Assembly: GCA_018065185.1 (NCBI GenBank)
Contig: JAGHTU010000017.1
Coordinates: forward strand, 1-56,961
Origin: Candidatus Equicola faecalis
Lineage (GTDB): Bacteria > Bacteroidota > Bacteroidia > Bacteroidales > Bacteroidaceae
Direction of reading: 5' to 3'
DNA: 56,961 nt
Shown: one piece after another, positions 1 to 9,689 of the stretch
How the letters are laid out: each line of letters opens with the position of its first letter
How positions within the stretch are numbered: the stretch's first letter is position 1
Position numbers and translations under genes: made by a program
The notes under the pieces: generated by a model
Told to the model about the DNA's origin: nothing
The model's database searches: none
Seen by the model: only the letters and a program-made list of their open reading frames with translations

Positions 1-1020
1 AAGTATGACCCAGAAAACACCGTAGTCATCATGACGCAGACGGGTGGGCAGTGCCGTGCGACGAACTATCTCGGTCTCATCAAACGTGCGATGGTGGCAG
101 CGGGATTTAAGGACGTTCCTGTTGTGGCACTCGGTACGGAAGGGACAACCTTCAATTCCCAGAATGACTTCCACATGGATTGGATGCGGGTAGCACCATC
201 AATAGTAAACTCCATTTTCTTTATTCAAACCCTTTCGCGTATGTACCATGCCGCTGTGGTTCGTGAAAAACTGAAAGGGAAACCCAAGGACATACGCGAC
301 CGTTATCTGATGCTCGGCAAGGAGAGTGTAGAAGCAGGGCATCCCGGACGTCTGCTGAAACTGATCGCTTCGGCAGCCAGGGAATATGAAGACCTGTCAG
401 ACGACAGGCAGTGTCCGAAGGTGGGTGTTGTCGGTGAGATATTCTTGAAGTTCAATCCGTTCGCACATCTCTTTGTGACGAGGTATCTCATCGAACATGG
501 CATAGAGGTGTCGCCACCATTGATGTCTCCGTTCTTCATGAAGACATTCGTCAACAGCAAGGTGGATTATCAGATGCACCTTCGGAGAGTTGCTCCAAAG
601 ATGCGACTGACGATGTCTCTTCTCTATAGGCTGATAGATGGCAGGATGAAGAAGTATAACGCTGCAGCATCGCATTTCCGTCACTTCCAACCACTGCCAG
701 ACGTCTTTGATTTGTCACGTCTGGTGGATGGTGTGGTGTCTCTTGCCTGTCATTTCGGAGAGAGGTGGCTTCTGCCTGCCGACATTATTGCCTATTATAA
801 CGAAGGTATAAAAAGTGTGGTGTCTTTACAACCTTTCGGATGTATTGCCAATCATATTGTGTCAAAGGGTATTGAGAAGAAGTTACATCAGCTTTGTCCT
901 GACCTAAACCTGCTCTCTTTGGACTTTGACAGTGGTGTGAGCGCAACAAATGTAACTAATCGACTAATTTTGTTTATCGACCAAATAAATCACGATGCAA
1001 AGGTAATTTCGCGCACATGA
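1..1020 (+). CDS. 2-hydroxyacyl-CoA dehydratase / activase-type protein, C-terminal part (cut by window start)
   Basis: The reading frame is open from base 1 and ends at TGA 1018-1020, so only the last 339 codons or so are present. The segment near the start (MTQTGGQCRATNY) is characteristic of the large acyl-CoA dehydratase activase proteins (HgdB/HgdC and DUF2229 families). These use an ATP-driven [4Fe-4S] activator to inject an electron into 2-hydroxyacyl-CoA dehydratases. The Cys of GGQCR is the visible candidate cluster ligand. The end contains LDFDSGVS, also typical of the family. The ATPase part would lie upstream of the window, so substrate and full architecture cannot be judged. The last dozen codons may be altered, because the same frame runs after the stop into an acetyltransferase remnant. 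Confidence 0.75.
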   Translation, partial: KYDPENTVVIMTQTGGQCRATNYLGLIKRAMVAAGFKDVPVVALGTEGTTFNSQNDFHMDWMRVAPSIVNSIFFIQTLSRMYHAAVVREKLKGKPKDIRDRYLMLGKESVEAGHPGRLLKLIASAAREYEDLSDDRQCPKVGVVGEIFLKFNPFAHLFVTRYLIEHGIEVSPPLMSPFFMKTFVNSKVDYQMHLRRVAPKMRLTMSLLYRLIDGRMKKYNAAASHFRHFQPLPDVFDLSRLVDGVVSLACHFGERWLLPADIIAYYNEGIKSVVSLQPFGCIANHIVSKGIEKKLHQLCPDLNLLSLDFDSGVSATNVTNRLILFIDQINHDAKVISRT

Positions 1021-1032
1021 AGCGCCCGAATT

Positions 1033-1278
1033 GTGATTTTGACTCCGAATCACCCCATCGATTATCTTGAGCATCATAAATTCATCGAGCGCTGCTCACC
1101 GATTATTGTCGGCTATGATTGCTGGTTCGGTGGCGGTGTAACCGTCTGCCCAGGTGTCCACATCGGAGATTGGTGCATCATTGGTGCCGACAGTGTAGTC
1201 GTAAAGGATATCCCATCGGATTCAATAGCTGTAGGTAATCCTAGCAAGGTCGTCAAAAACCTGCTTGAAAAGGGATAA
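1033..1278 (+). pseudogene. Remnant of a left-handed beta-helix sugar/maltose O-acetyltransferase (C-terminal third)
   Basis: The frame encodes about 80 residues matching the end of LacA/NodL/Maa-type acetyltransferases. It has TPNHPID, then hexapeptide-repeat turns (IIVGYDCWFGGGVTVCPGV, IGDWCIIGADSVV), then the usual closing DIPSDSIAVGNPSKVV. Complete members have about 180-210 residues, so the N-terminal cap and the first coils of the helix are missing. The best start is GTG 1033. The frame is the same as that of the upstream dehydratase, 12 bases after its stop, as if the two were joined by a deletion. Probably not functional; a short expressed protein cannot be excluded. Confidence 0.7.
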
Positions 1279-1339
1279 ACTGAAAGAACGCAAAAGTTCG
1301 TGATTCATTCGTCTGTATGTTTGAGTTTGACATACTGAG

Positions 1340-1370
1340 AAAAAATCCAGCGCCACGATGACGCTGGATT
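1340..1370 (-). terminator. Rho-independent terminator of the exporter-pssA operon
   Basis: A 9-bp perfect stem (1344-1352 with 1362-1370) has a 9-base loop. On the minus strand a run of six T follows it. It lies just beyond the stop of the pssA-like gene, the last gene of the minus-strand operon. Confidence 0.8.
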
Positions 1371-1376
1371 AATGCA

Positions 1377-2117
1377 TTAAAAGAATTTCTTCTTCGCTGA
1401 ATCGCAAATGGCCGCGACCAGATTAACTGAAATATAAACGATAGCAGCCAAGAGAATCGCCAATACCCAGGACCAACGGCACACGAGCATCACAATCAAT
1501 CCAACCCCCGAAAATGCGGCGAAAAAAATACGAAGGACCATATCTCTGCTCATTCCTTCGCCTTTGCGGAACTTGATCGTAAAGAAGGGCACTTTGCAAA
1601 CGAGAAGGGCGCACAGAATTACGCTGACAGAAGGAATCACCCACGGGGTCAGTAGTATTTCAGTAAACAATGTGCCCGGGCAGGCATCCACATAGTAGGC
1701 TATCGAACCACAGACTCCTGCGCTGACCGGAGTCGGAGGGCCGAGGAAACATTTTCCCGGTTGTTTGTCAATGTTGTACTTTGCTAGATGGAGACCTGAA
1801 AACACAGGGATTAGCAACGGTATCCACACGAAAAAGGCTTCCGTCCCATAGGCATCGGCCATTGTCTCAAAGAGCATCAATGAAGGCAGGAGTCCGAAAG
1901 TGACCATGTCTGCAAGAGAGTCAAGTTCATTGCGCATAATGGAATCTGTCCCTAGTGCCCTGGCCGAAAAACCATCGAAGAAATCGCAAATGGCGCCGGT
2001 GAGCCCTATCAGTAAAGCCACGTCTATCCTTCCGAAGAATGTCGCCACGACACCAACTGTACCGCAGGCCAGATTGAGCGACGTGATAGTAATTGGAATA
2101 ATACTTTTAATATTCAT
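1377..2117 (-). CDS. pssA: CDP-diacylglycerol-serine O-phosphatidyltransferase-like protein with altered catalytic motif
   Basis: This 246-residue membrane protein of the CDP-alcohol phosphatidyltransferase family would make phosphatidylserine from CDP-diacylglycerol and serine. The signature is visible at residues 45-70: D45, D48-G49, A52-R53, D66 and D70. The glycine expected eight residues after A52-R53 is Arg62 (codon CGC, one base from GGC), which may weaken or abolish activity. Several hydrophobic helices follow. It starts 4 bases after the stop of the last ABC permease gene and ends at a strong terminator, so it is the final gene of the exporter operon. That is unusual for a housekeeping pssA and suggests a paralogue acting with the exporter; this is inference. 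Confidence 0.8.
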   Translation of the reverse strand: MNIKSIIPITITSLNLACGTVGVVATFFGRIDVALLIGLTGAICDFFDGFSARALGTDSIMRNELDSLADMVTFGLLPSLMLFETMADAYGTEAFFVWIPLLIPVFSGLHLAKYNIDKQPGKCFLGPPTPVSAGVCGSIAYYVDACPGTLFTEILLTPWVIPSVSVILCALLVCKVPFFTIKFRKGEGMSRDMVLRIFFAAFSGVGLIVMLVCRWSWVLAILLAAIVYISVNLVAAICDSAKKKFF

Positions 2118-2121
2118 AATG

Positions 2122-3249
2122 TTATGCTAGCCTTTTTCTGAATGATACAATGGCCAATACGCACGTTACTGCTGCAACGAGACCGAGGAGAGAGAATTGG
2201 ACCGCAAGATCGCGTATCTCAGCTTCCTTGAGGACGATGCCGCGCAAGATAATCACAAGGTAGCGTCCCGGATTGATATAGTTTATATATTGCAACGTCT
2301 CGCTCATGGACTCCGGAGGAGTAAACAATCCAGAAAACAGGTAGAGGATGGCTTGAATGATTGTTGGTATTAGTAATGCCAGTATGGTATTGTGTATTAT
2401 GTTCCTGATGAATATTGCGAGTGATGAAATAGCGATAAGGAAAATGATAAAACAGAGAAATATTCCGCCGATCATGGACCATTGGGACGGCAAACCATAA
2501 AACAAATAGGACAGAACCAGGGTTAGGGCGAATATCACAGATCCGACTATACAGCAAGAAACTATCTTTGACAGGATAAGTGTCCAGGGCTTGAGCGGGC
2601 TCACGTTGATCAAATTCATGAAGCCACTGCGAACCTCGCTGGCCATCGTGTTTTTCGTCATGCTGACGCCTAGATAGCATCCTATAATGAGCAACAACAC
2701 AGGTACGGTAAAAAGGATGTAATCCATCGTCGGGTTGAAAAGGTTGCATTCGCTGATGACGGCGGTGCCTGAGTCCAATGTAACTCCCTGCCTTTGGAAA
2801 TATTCCAAAACCGATGACATAATGACCGCTTCCACCATGTGCTGCCCGATTTGTGCCTTTGCCATATTTACGGCCTTGACTGTCAGCTGAATCTTATCGT
2901 AATTTCCGGAAAGATAGTTCTTTTCAAGGTCATCAGGCAGCACAACTATGCAATCCGCTTTTCCGTATTCAACGATCTTCAATGCGTCCTCGTATGTTCC
3001 ATAGCTGCCGATTAGTTCCATTTTGCCGGAATTACCGATATCCCGAATAATCTTTTCAGTCAATACCGACTGATTTTTATCTACCACGGTCACCTTAAGA
3101 TTCCGCAAGTCATAGTTGATTACTCGGGGTAACAGAAGGGTAGTGAACAGCAAGTAGAACACCAATGTTGAAAGAAGTGTCTTATTCCGGATGACCTGCT
3201 TCAGTTCCTTTCTGACAAGTGTAGATATGTTTACTAAATATCGTTTCAT
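2122..3249 (-). CDS. ABC-2 type exporter permease (YbhR/YhhJ-like), second subunit
   Basis: A 375-residue integral membrane protein. It has one N-terminal membrane segment (about residues 22-42), a large extracytoplasmic domain up to about residue 175, and then five to six membrane segments: the ABC2_membrane_3 layout of YbhS/YbhR-type exporters. It pairs with the neighbouring permease to form the channel driven by the double ATPase. Its start overlaps the stop of the upstream permease by 4 bases (translational coupling). Substrate unknown; close relatives export drugs, bile-type compounds or lipids. Confidence 0.85.
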   Translation of the reverse strand: MKRYLVNISTLVRKELKQVIRNKTLLSTLVFYLLFTTLLLPRVINYDLRNLKVTVVDKNQSVLTEKIIRDIGNSGKMELIGSYGTYEDALKIVEYGKADCIVVLPDDLEKNYLSGNYDKIQLTVKAVNMAKAQIGQHMVEAVIMSSVLEYFQRQGVTLDSGTAVISECNLFNPTMDYILFTVPVLLLIIGCYLGVSMTKNTMASEVRSGFMNLINVSPLKPWTLILSKIVSCCIVGSVIFALTLVLSYLFYGLPSQWSMIGGIFLCFIIFLIAISSLAIFIRNIIHNTILALLIPTIIQAILYLFSGLFTPPESMSETLQYINYINPGRYLVIILRGIVLKEAEIRDLAVQFSLLGLVAAVTCVLAIVSFRKRLA

Positions 3250-4343
3250 TCCTCCTGCCTAATTTTCAACTGACTTACAATCAAGAAAATAACTGCCGAA
3301 ACAGAAATCATCAGCAATTCCTTCATAACGAATGTAGCCGTAACGCCCTCTATTAAAAGTTTGTCCAAAGCTTCGACATACCAGCGTACATATATCAGAT
3401 TGCTGACATTCTGACCCCACTCCGGAAGATTTTCCACGGGGACAACCACCCCTCCGAAGCATAGGATGACAGATGCATTGAGCGTGTTCAAAATATGGTT
3501 TGCATTGGCCTGATTTTCACAGAACAGTGATACAAACAGTCCCAAGAGGACAGATGTGGCGACATAGACGGCTGTTACCAATGTGACTATCAGGACGGAG
3601 CCACGGAACGGAAGGCCCACAAGGAATACTTCCGAGAGGAAACACATCAAAGCCATGAGCATTCCGAGCACAAAATATGGAGGCAGTTTACAAGCATATA
3701 AAGCTCTCTTGCTGATAGGAGAAAGTGTGATGGAATCTTTCGCTCCGTATTCCTTCTCCCTGACGAGACCGATAGCGGTCAGCATAGAAATAAAAAATAG
3801 AATAACCGAGATAATGCCGGGTTGGAAAGAATGTATGCTCAGATGGTGAGGATTATACAACATTTTTGGGGTAAAATATTCTTCACCTGCCCCCATCTCC
3901 TGACTGATGGTGGAATATATGTACATATCGGCACTGGAGCCTACCACGCAATCGGAAGCATCGACCAGAATCTGAACAGGAGATGGGCAATTCCTGTCAC
4001 CGCCTTTCATCCTCGCCACAAGCTCGTCATAATCAGGACGTAATACAACTATGGCATTGAGACGATTGTCATACATCAATTTCTTGGCTTCTTCCACGTC
4101 ATCGAAGTATCCTTTGAAACGGAACACCGGATTTTCCTCGAACCGCGATATCAGGTGTCTGCTTTCTTCTGTATGATGTGGCACTACCGCTGCGACTTTA
4201 ACATATTGGATGTCTGTGGACAATATCTTGCTGGAAAGGAACGTGGCGACAATCGGTGCGACCAAGGCAAGAACTAACACACCTTTGTTTCTGATGATGT
4301 GGCGGAACTCAGTCGTCATTATCTGTATGAATACCGATTTCAT
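3246..4343 (-). CDS. ABC-2 type exporter permease (YbhS-like), first subunit
   Basis: A 365-residue protein with the same plan as its downstream neighbour: N-terminal membrane helix (about 22-42), a periplasmic domain of some 130 residues, then a block of five to six helices with the family segment VREKEYGAKDSITLSP, typical of ABC-2 permeases. It overlaps the ATPase gene stop by 4 bases and the next permease start by 4 bases. The two permeases probably form a heterodimer. Substrate not deducible from sequence. Confidence 0.85.
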   Translation of the reverse strand: MKSVFIQIMTTEFRHIIRNKGVLVLALVAPIVATFLSSKILSTDIQYVKVAAVVPHHTEESRHLISRFEENPVFRFKGYFDDVEEAKKLMYDNRLNAIVVLRPDYDELVARMKGGDRNCPSPVQILVDASDCVVGSSADMYIYSTISQEMGAGEEYFTPKMLYNPHHLSIHSFQPGIISVILFFISMLTAIGLVREKEYGAKDSITLSPISKRALYACKLPPYFVLGMLMALMCFLSEVFLVGLPFRGSVLIVTLVTAVYVATSVLLGLFVSLFCENQANANHILNTLNASVILCFGGVVVPVENLPEWGQNVSNLIYVRWYVEALDKLLIEGVTATFVMKELLMISVSAVIFLIVSQLKIRQEE

Positions 4344-5776
4344 AGGTATGCCTGAGTTATAAGGTCAAACACGTCGTCGAAATCAGGGGAAACTCCGCCA
4401 CTGACGAGTGCCCCCAGATTGCCCATTGCCTTGATGGAACCGTCCACCATAATGCTCTGGCGGTCGCACCACAGCGCCTCCTCCATATTGTGGGTGGTCA
4501 CAAGAATAGTCGTGCCCCGCCCGGCCTCAGAGCGTATGATATCCCACATCTGTTTCCTGGCCTCGACGTCCACGCCACTTGTTGGCTCGTCAAGGAAAAG
4601 CAATTCCGGATTGTGCAGCATTGCTGCAGCGAAACTGATACGTCTTTTCCAACCAAGAGGCAAACTCCCGCACATAAGGTTTGCGCAATCCTGAAGGCCA
4701 ACTTTCTGCAAGCAGACGTCCGTCCTCCTGTCCGCCTCTTTTCTGCCTATTCCGTAAAGACCCGCAATCAACCTCAGGTTCTCCTTGACAGTGAACTCCT
4801 TGAAAAGGCAATCCGTCTGACAGACATATCCGATATGGAGCTTTATCTTTTCGTATTCCCGGTTTATGTCCATCCCTGCAATAGTCCCTGTGCCGGATGT
4901 AGGAGCCAGAAGGCCGCACAGCATGTTGATTGTAGTGGTCTTGCCTGCGCCATTGGCCCCGAGGAAACCGAATATCTCACCCCGCTTAACGCTGAAATCT
5001 ATATTGTTCACAGCCGTGAAATCGCCGAAGCGCTTGGTCAGACCGCTGACTTCAATAATTTTTTCCTTTTCGATTGCAGCACTGTCATAGATTGACAGAG
5101 ATTCCGGGGGAAGAATATCCAAAGGATTTCCCAAAGACACTATCCGCCCTTTTTCAAGAAGTGCTATTCTTGAGCACATCATCAGTTCGTTCCTGTACGG
5201 TGATGACAGGATGACTGTGGTCCAGAATTCCTTGTTAAGATCCTTGATGCATTCTATGAACTCCCTTCTCGATACGGTGTCAATGCCGGTGGTAGGTTCA
5301 TCCAATATAAGCAGACGCGGTTTGTGTATCAAGGCGCAGCAGAGGGCAAGTTTCTGCTTCATACCACCGGACAACTGCTCTGCCCTACGCCTGGAAAAGG
5401 GAGCAAGCTGGCGATAGATTGGCGCAATCATTTTATCATCCTCATCGAAAGGAAGGGAAAACAAACCGGCGTGGTACTTTATATTTTCTTCAACAGTCAG
5501 GTCGGGGTACAGGGAGAATGTCGAAGGAACGAAGCCGATAAACTTGCGGATTTCCTGCCTGTCCTTCACAATGTCGAACCCGAATATGCTGCAACTGCCG
5601 CTGTCAGGTGCGCAGAGCGTGCACATTATCCGCTCCAGAGTGGTCTTACCGGCACCATCGGCTCCGTAAATGCCGAAAATCTCTCCCTCCTTTACTTCAA
5701 GGGACACTCCGTCAAGAGCCTTCACCTTACCGAAGCTCTTGGATAAATCCTTTATGCTGACGGAGTCGTTTCCCAT
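4340..5776 (-). CDS. ABC exporter ATPase with two fused nucleotide-binding domains (YbhF-like)
   Basis: A 478-residue protein holding two ATPase domains. Domain 1 has Walker A GADGAGKTT (38-46), signature LSGGMKQ (135-141) and Walker B LLILDEP (155-161). Domain 2 has Walker A GANGAGKTT (273-281), Walker B LLFLDEP (392-398) and the switch histidine His429. The sites are unequal: domain 1 has Ser where the Q-loop Gln is usual and no H-loop His (SSPYRNE), and domain 2 has LPLGWKRR instead of LSGG. One of the two composite ATP sites is therefore probably degenerate, as in many asymmetric ABC transporters. It powers the two permeases encoded directly downstream; the TolC- and HlyD-like genes lie upstream. 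Confidence 0.9.
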   Translation of the reverse strand: MGNDSVSIKDLSKSFGKVKALDGVSLEVKEGEIFGIYGADGAGKTTLERIMCTLCAPDSGSCSIFGFDIVKDRQEIRKFIGFVPSTFSLYPDLTVEENIKYHAGLFSLPFDEDDKMIAPIYRQLAPFSRRRAEQLSGGMKQKLALCCALIHKPRLLILDEPTTGIDTVSRREFIECIKDLNKEFWTTVILSSPYRNELMMCSRIALLEKGRIVSLGNPLDILPPESLSIYDSAAIEKEKIIEVSGLTKRFGDFTAVNNIDFSVKRGEIFGFLGANGAGKTTTINMLCGLLAPTSGTGTIAGMDINREYEKIKLHIGYVCQTDCLFKEFTVKENLRLIAGLYGIGRKEADRRTDVCLQKVGLQDCANLMCGSLPLGWKRRISFAAAMLHNPELLFLDEPTSGVDVEARKQMWDIIRSEAGRGTTILVTTHNMEEALWCDRQSIMVDGSIKAMGNLGALVSGGVSPDFDDVFDLITQAYL

Positions 5777-5785
5777 TGTTGCTGA

Positions 5786-6682
5786 CTATTTGAGATATAC
5801 TTCCCCCGATATTCCGGCTTTCAGGTAGCCGTCATTCTCAACGGTGATTTTTGCCTCATAGACGAGGTTGGAACGCTCATCATCGGTCAAGATGGTTTTG
5901 GGAGTGAACTCGCTTTCGTCTGATATCCAGACTACGGTCCCTTCATATTCACGGGTGCTGTCCTTGCCGTAGTTGGCGATTACCCTGACCTTCTGCCCGA
6001 CGGTAACGTCACGCAGTTGTGAGGAAGTGAAATAGGCCCTCAGGAATGCGCTGCCAGTATCGGCCACCTTGACTAGCGCGCGTCCGGCAACTGCAATCTC
6101 ACCATCGGAAGCATACTTCGCAGTTATCACGCCGTCCGTAGGCGCAAGGATGTGGCACTTCTCCATAAGGGTGACAACCCCCTTTATCTGGGCATCCAAA
6201 CTCTCAACGTTGCCTGCCGTAGCAGTGTTGGTGTTGTTTATAGTGGCGCGTGTGGCCTTGACCTGACTTTCCAGTACGGAAATTTCGGCTTCTAGATTCT
6301 CCTGTTGCTTGCGTGGAGCGGCACCGGAAGCAACCAGTCGCTTCGTGGTTTGCAAGTCCTCTTTCAACTTGGCAATCTTCTGCTGCAAGGCTGCGGTTTG
6401 CACATCCGCATCCGATTGCACCATGGCGGCAGCTTTTCTGGCGGCTTCGAGATTGTCTTTCTGGACGGCGAGCGTGACCGTGTCAATAAGTGCAAGTTCC
6501 TGCCCTCTGACAACTTTGTCGCCTTCCCCGACATGGAAGGCGAGTATCTTTCCGCTGTTCTCGGCACCGATGTTTACCGAAGGAAATTCGAACACTCCGT
6601 GTGCATCAGGTTCATTGCCATTGCATGAAATCAGTGCCGCTCCGAGCAGCAGGGCTGATATGAATTTCAAGCTCTTTATCAT
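5786..6682 (-). CDS. HlyD/YbhG-type periplasmic adaptor lipoprotein
   Basis: A 298-residue membrane-fusion protein. It starts with a lipoprotein signal peptide (lipobox LISC, Cys20), so it is probably anchored by lipid. A biotinyl-lipoyl half (GENSGKILAFHVGEGDKVVRG) comes next, then a long helical hairpin of about residues 72-165 rich in Gln, Lys and Ala, then the second lipoyl half (HILAPTDGVITAKYA) and a beta-barrel. It would bridge the inner-membrane ABC complex to the TolC-like porin encoded upstream. It lies 12 bases after the porin gene and 9 bases before the ATPase gene, a compact efflux operon. Confidence 0.88.
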   Translation of the reverse strand: MIKSLKFISALLLGAALISCNGNEPDAHGVFEFPSVNIGAENSGKILAFHVGEGDKVVRGQELALIDTVTLAVQKDNLEAARKAAAMVQSDADVQTAALQQKIAKLKEDLQTTKRLVASGAAPRKQQENLEAEISVLESQVKATRATINNTNTATAGNVESLDAQIKGVVTLMEKCHILAPTDGVITAKYASDGEIAVAGRALVKVADTGSAFLRAYFTSSQLRDVTVGQKVRVIANYGKDSTREYEGTVVWISDESEFTPKTILTDDERSNLVYEAKITVENDGYLKAGISGEVYLK

Positions 6683-6694
6683 AATTGTTGCGTT

Positions 6695-7978
6695 TTATTC
6701 GTTTTCTATTTTCTCCTGCCTGTAAAGAGCCTGGAGCAGTTCAATCTGATGGATGCTCTTCTGAAGGGAGGCGTCAGACTCCTCGTTGATTTTCTGCAGA
6801 AGGTCGGAGGCATCGATCACACCGCCCTCCAGCCTTTCCTCGGCCGCCTTGCGCACGTCGGTGCGGAGCTGGAGTATCTCCGAATCATCCTCCAACGTTT
6901 GTCGCAGGAACAGTATTTCCTGCGATGCACCGGTATTGCTCAGTTTTGTCTTGAAGTCCAGCATATCCTTCTGTATGTCCAATTCGCGCATCTGCTGATT
7001 GATGAGCGCCTTGTCATTCCTGCGGGTGTAAAGAGGATCCAGGTTGAACCTCACTTGAATTCCCAGCATTGCATTGAATGACGGGTTATGGTCTGTCAGT
7101 CCCTTGAAGATATTTCTTCCAGGGTAACCGTAATAAGCATCAGCAACAAATCCAATCTTTGGCGACAAGTCAACGTCAAGTTTCTTCATCTGCAATTCCA
7201 GCAATTTGCGGTTGCTCTCTATGAATGTGTACTCCGGACGTGACGAGATGATGTCCGGTTCGGCAGGGGTAATCAGTTGCTCACTGCTCAAGTCTATGGA
7301 TGTCAATAGAGACAGTGACATCCGTGAAGACTTGATATTGGTTTCTATCAGTCTGATCTGCTGCCTTGCGGATTTGACTTCGGCTTCCATCGACTTGATA
7401 TCCATCGTTGATATGCCACCCTCGTCGTAGATTGAACTCATCTTCGCAAGATTGCTTTCCAGTACGGAAATCCTACCTTTAGCCTGCTTAAGGCGCTCTT
7501 CGAGCAACAATATGGAGAAATACACTTCATCCACCTGCCTCTGCAGGTCATATAGTGACACCTCTAGTTCCGCTTCATCCTTTGCGGCCACAGCTTCGGC
7601 GGTCTTCTTTCTCAGAGCGGATGCTCCGCCGTCCCAGATGTTCTGGGTGACACTAGTGCTGACCTTATACTGCCAAGGTTGTTCCTTCTTTCCTGTCACG
7701 TCAATCATAGAGGCCATCTTTCCGAGTATCTCACCAAGGTCTGCCGCATCAGTGCCGTTGCTAAACCAAGCTCCTCCACCACCTAGTTCCAGACGTGGCA
7801 GCCAGGAAAGCGAGGCATTGTGTACATTACATTCCTTCGTGGCACGAATCAAGTCGTACCTGCGCACGAGCGGATAGTTCTCACGCGCCTTGTCCCGACA
7901 CTCCTGTAAGGTGACCGAGGCGTTCGCCGAGAATGTGTAAACCAAAAAGGATAAAAGTATGATGCAGAAATTTTTCAT
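6695..7978 (-). CDS. TolC-family outer-membrane efflux protein
   Basis: A 427-residue protein with a Sec signal peptide (first about 20 residues, ending FSANA). Two long alpha-helical repeats follow, rich in Glu, Lys, Ala and Gln, as in TolC/OEP channels (for example residues about 118-215 and 320-420). It is the outer-membrane duct of the exporter and the first gene of the minus-strand operon (porin, adaptor, ATPase, two permeases, pssA-like). An IS5-like element lies only 47 bases or so upstream of the start codon, so the native promoter is cut away or replaced. Confidence 0.88.
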   Translation of the reverse strand: MKNFCIILLSFLVYTFSANASVTLQECRDKARENYPLVRRYDLIRATKECNVHNASLSWLPRLELGGGGAWFSNGTDAADLGEILGKMASMIDVTGKKEQPWQYKVSTSVTQNIWDGGASALRKKTAEAVAAKDEAELEVSLYDLQRQVDEVYFSILLLEERLKQAKGRISVLESNLAKMSSIYDEGGISTMDIKSMEAEVKSARQQIRLIETNIKSSRMSLSLLTSIDLSSEQLITPAEPDIISSRPEYTFIESNRKLLELQMKKLDVDLSPKIGFVADAYYGYPGRNIFKGLTDHNPSFNAMLGIQVRFNLDPLYTRRNDKALINQQMRELDIQKDMLDFKTKLSNTGASQEILFLRQTLEDDSEILQLRTDVRKAAEERLEGGVIDASDLLQKINEESDASLQKSIHQIELLQALYRQEKIENE

Positions 7979-8029
7979 TTACTAATCAGATGTTGTTACT
8001 ATCAATATAGTTCTATATAATCTATCTAG

Positions 8030-9266
<1,237 letters not shown>

Positions 9267-9270
9267 CTAG

Positions 9271-9357
9271 ATACAAACTGATTGTGCCATCTGATAGATG
9301 ACGTTCTCTGAGTTTGACAGATTCTTTTCTGCCTTTTGATTCAATTTCTTTTTTCAT
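9271..9357 (-). pseudogene. N-terminal fragment of a Bacteroides-type tyrosine recombinase
   Basis: Minus-strand ATG at 9355-9357 opens 29 codons reading MKKEIESKGRKESVKLRERH and then LSDGTISLYL. This is the arm-binding start of Bacteroidetes phage/transposon integrases. The IS5-like element interrupts it at 9270. If the IS and one CTAG are removed, the frame goes on only 14 codons past LYLD, with no integrase similarity, and stops. The rest of the gene was therefore lost by deletion as well. It marks the scar of an integrative element at this end of the accessory region. Confidence 0.65.
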
Positions 9358-9359
9358 CT

Positions 9360-9456
9360 TTTGTCACTTTAGAAAATGTTGAATTTTTTGCGGTTTGTCA
9401 CTTAAGTGACAAAAATTCTGTCACTCGTGTTCTCAAGTGACAACGCAGTGACAAAA
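9360..9456. repeat. Cluster of TTGTCACTT / AAGTGACAA motifs with a 20-bp perfect palindrome
   Basis: Directly upstream of the integrase fragment there are six copies of the core TGTCACT or its complement (near 9360, 9394, 9404, 9419, 9435 and 9447). Two of them form the perfect palindrome TTTGTCACTTAAGTGACAAA at 9394-9413. Such clustered repeats next to an int start suit arm-type integrase sites or a recombinase-gene operator; which one is inference. The remaining bases up to 9503 hold no gene. Confidence 0.6.
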
Positions 9457-9544
9457 TTAAGGCTAAAAAGGGGACACTTGCAAACTTCCGTGTTTGATAT
9501 GAAATTATTGCTGTCCGGTAAAACTTTTTTGAGTTAACAAATTT

Positions 9545-9576
9545 AGGGCTGACACTTCTCACGATGTATCAGCCCT
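9545..9576 (+). terminator. Hairpin terminator at the left end of the IS4-like element
   Basis: An 8-bp perfect stem (AGGGCTGA 9545-9552 with TCAGCCCT 9569-9576) followed by TTTT. It lies between the left inverted repeat and the transposase and would block transcripts entering from outside, a common IS feature. Confidence 0.6.
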
Positions 9577-9689
9577 TTTGATTACCTTTGTTTTTGCTAT
9601 AAACACAAATAACCATGAGCAAAGATATAAATTTTAGCGGACAGCCGGTGTATAGTCAGGTATAAAAGTTACTTGACCGAGAGAAAATC

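Noticed and set aside
990..1002. Possible attachment-site match CGATGCAAA shared with the mnmE 3' end
   Set aside because: Only nine bases match, which is expected by chance in this length of DNA, and the left copy is inside coding sequence.
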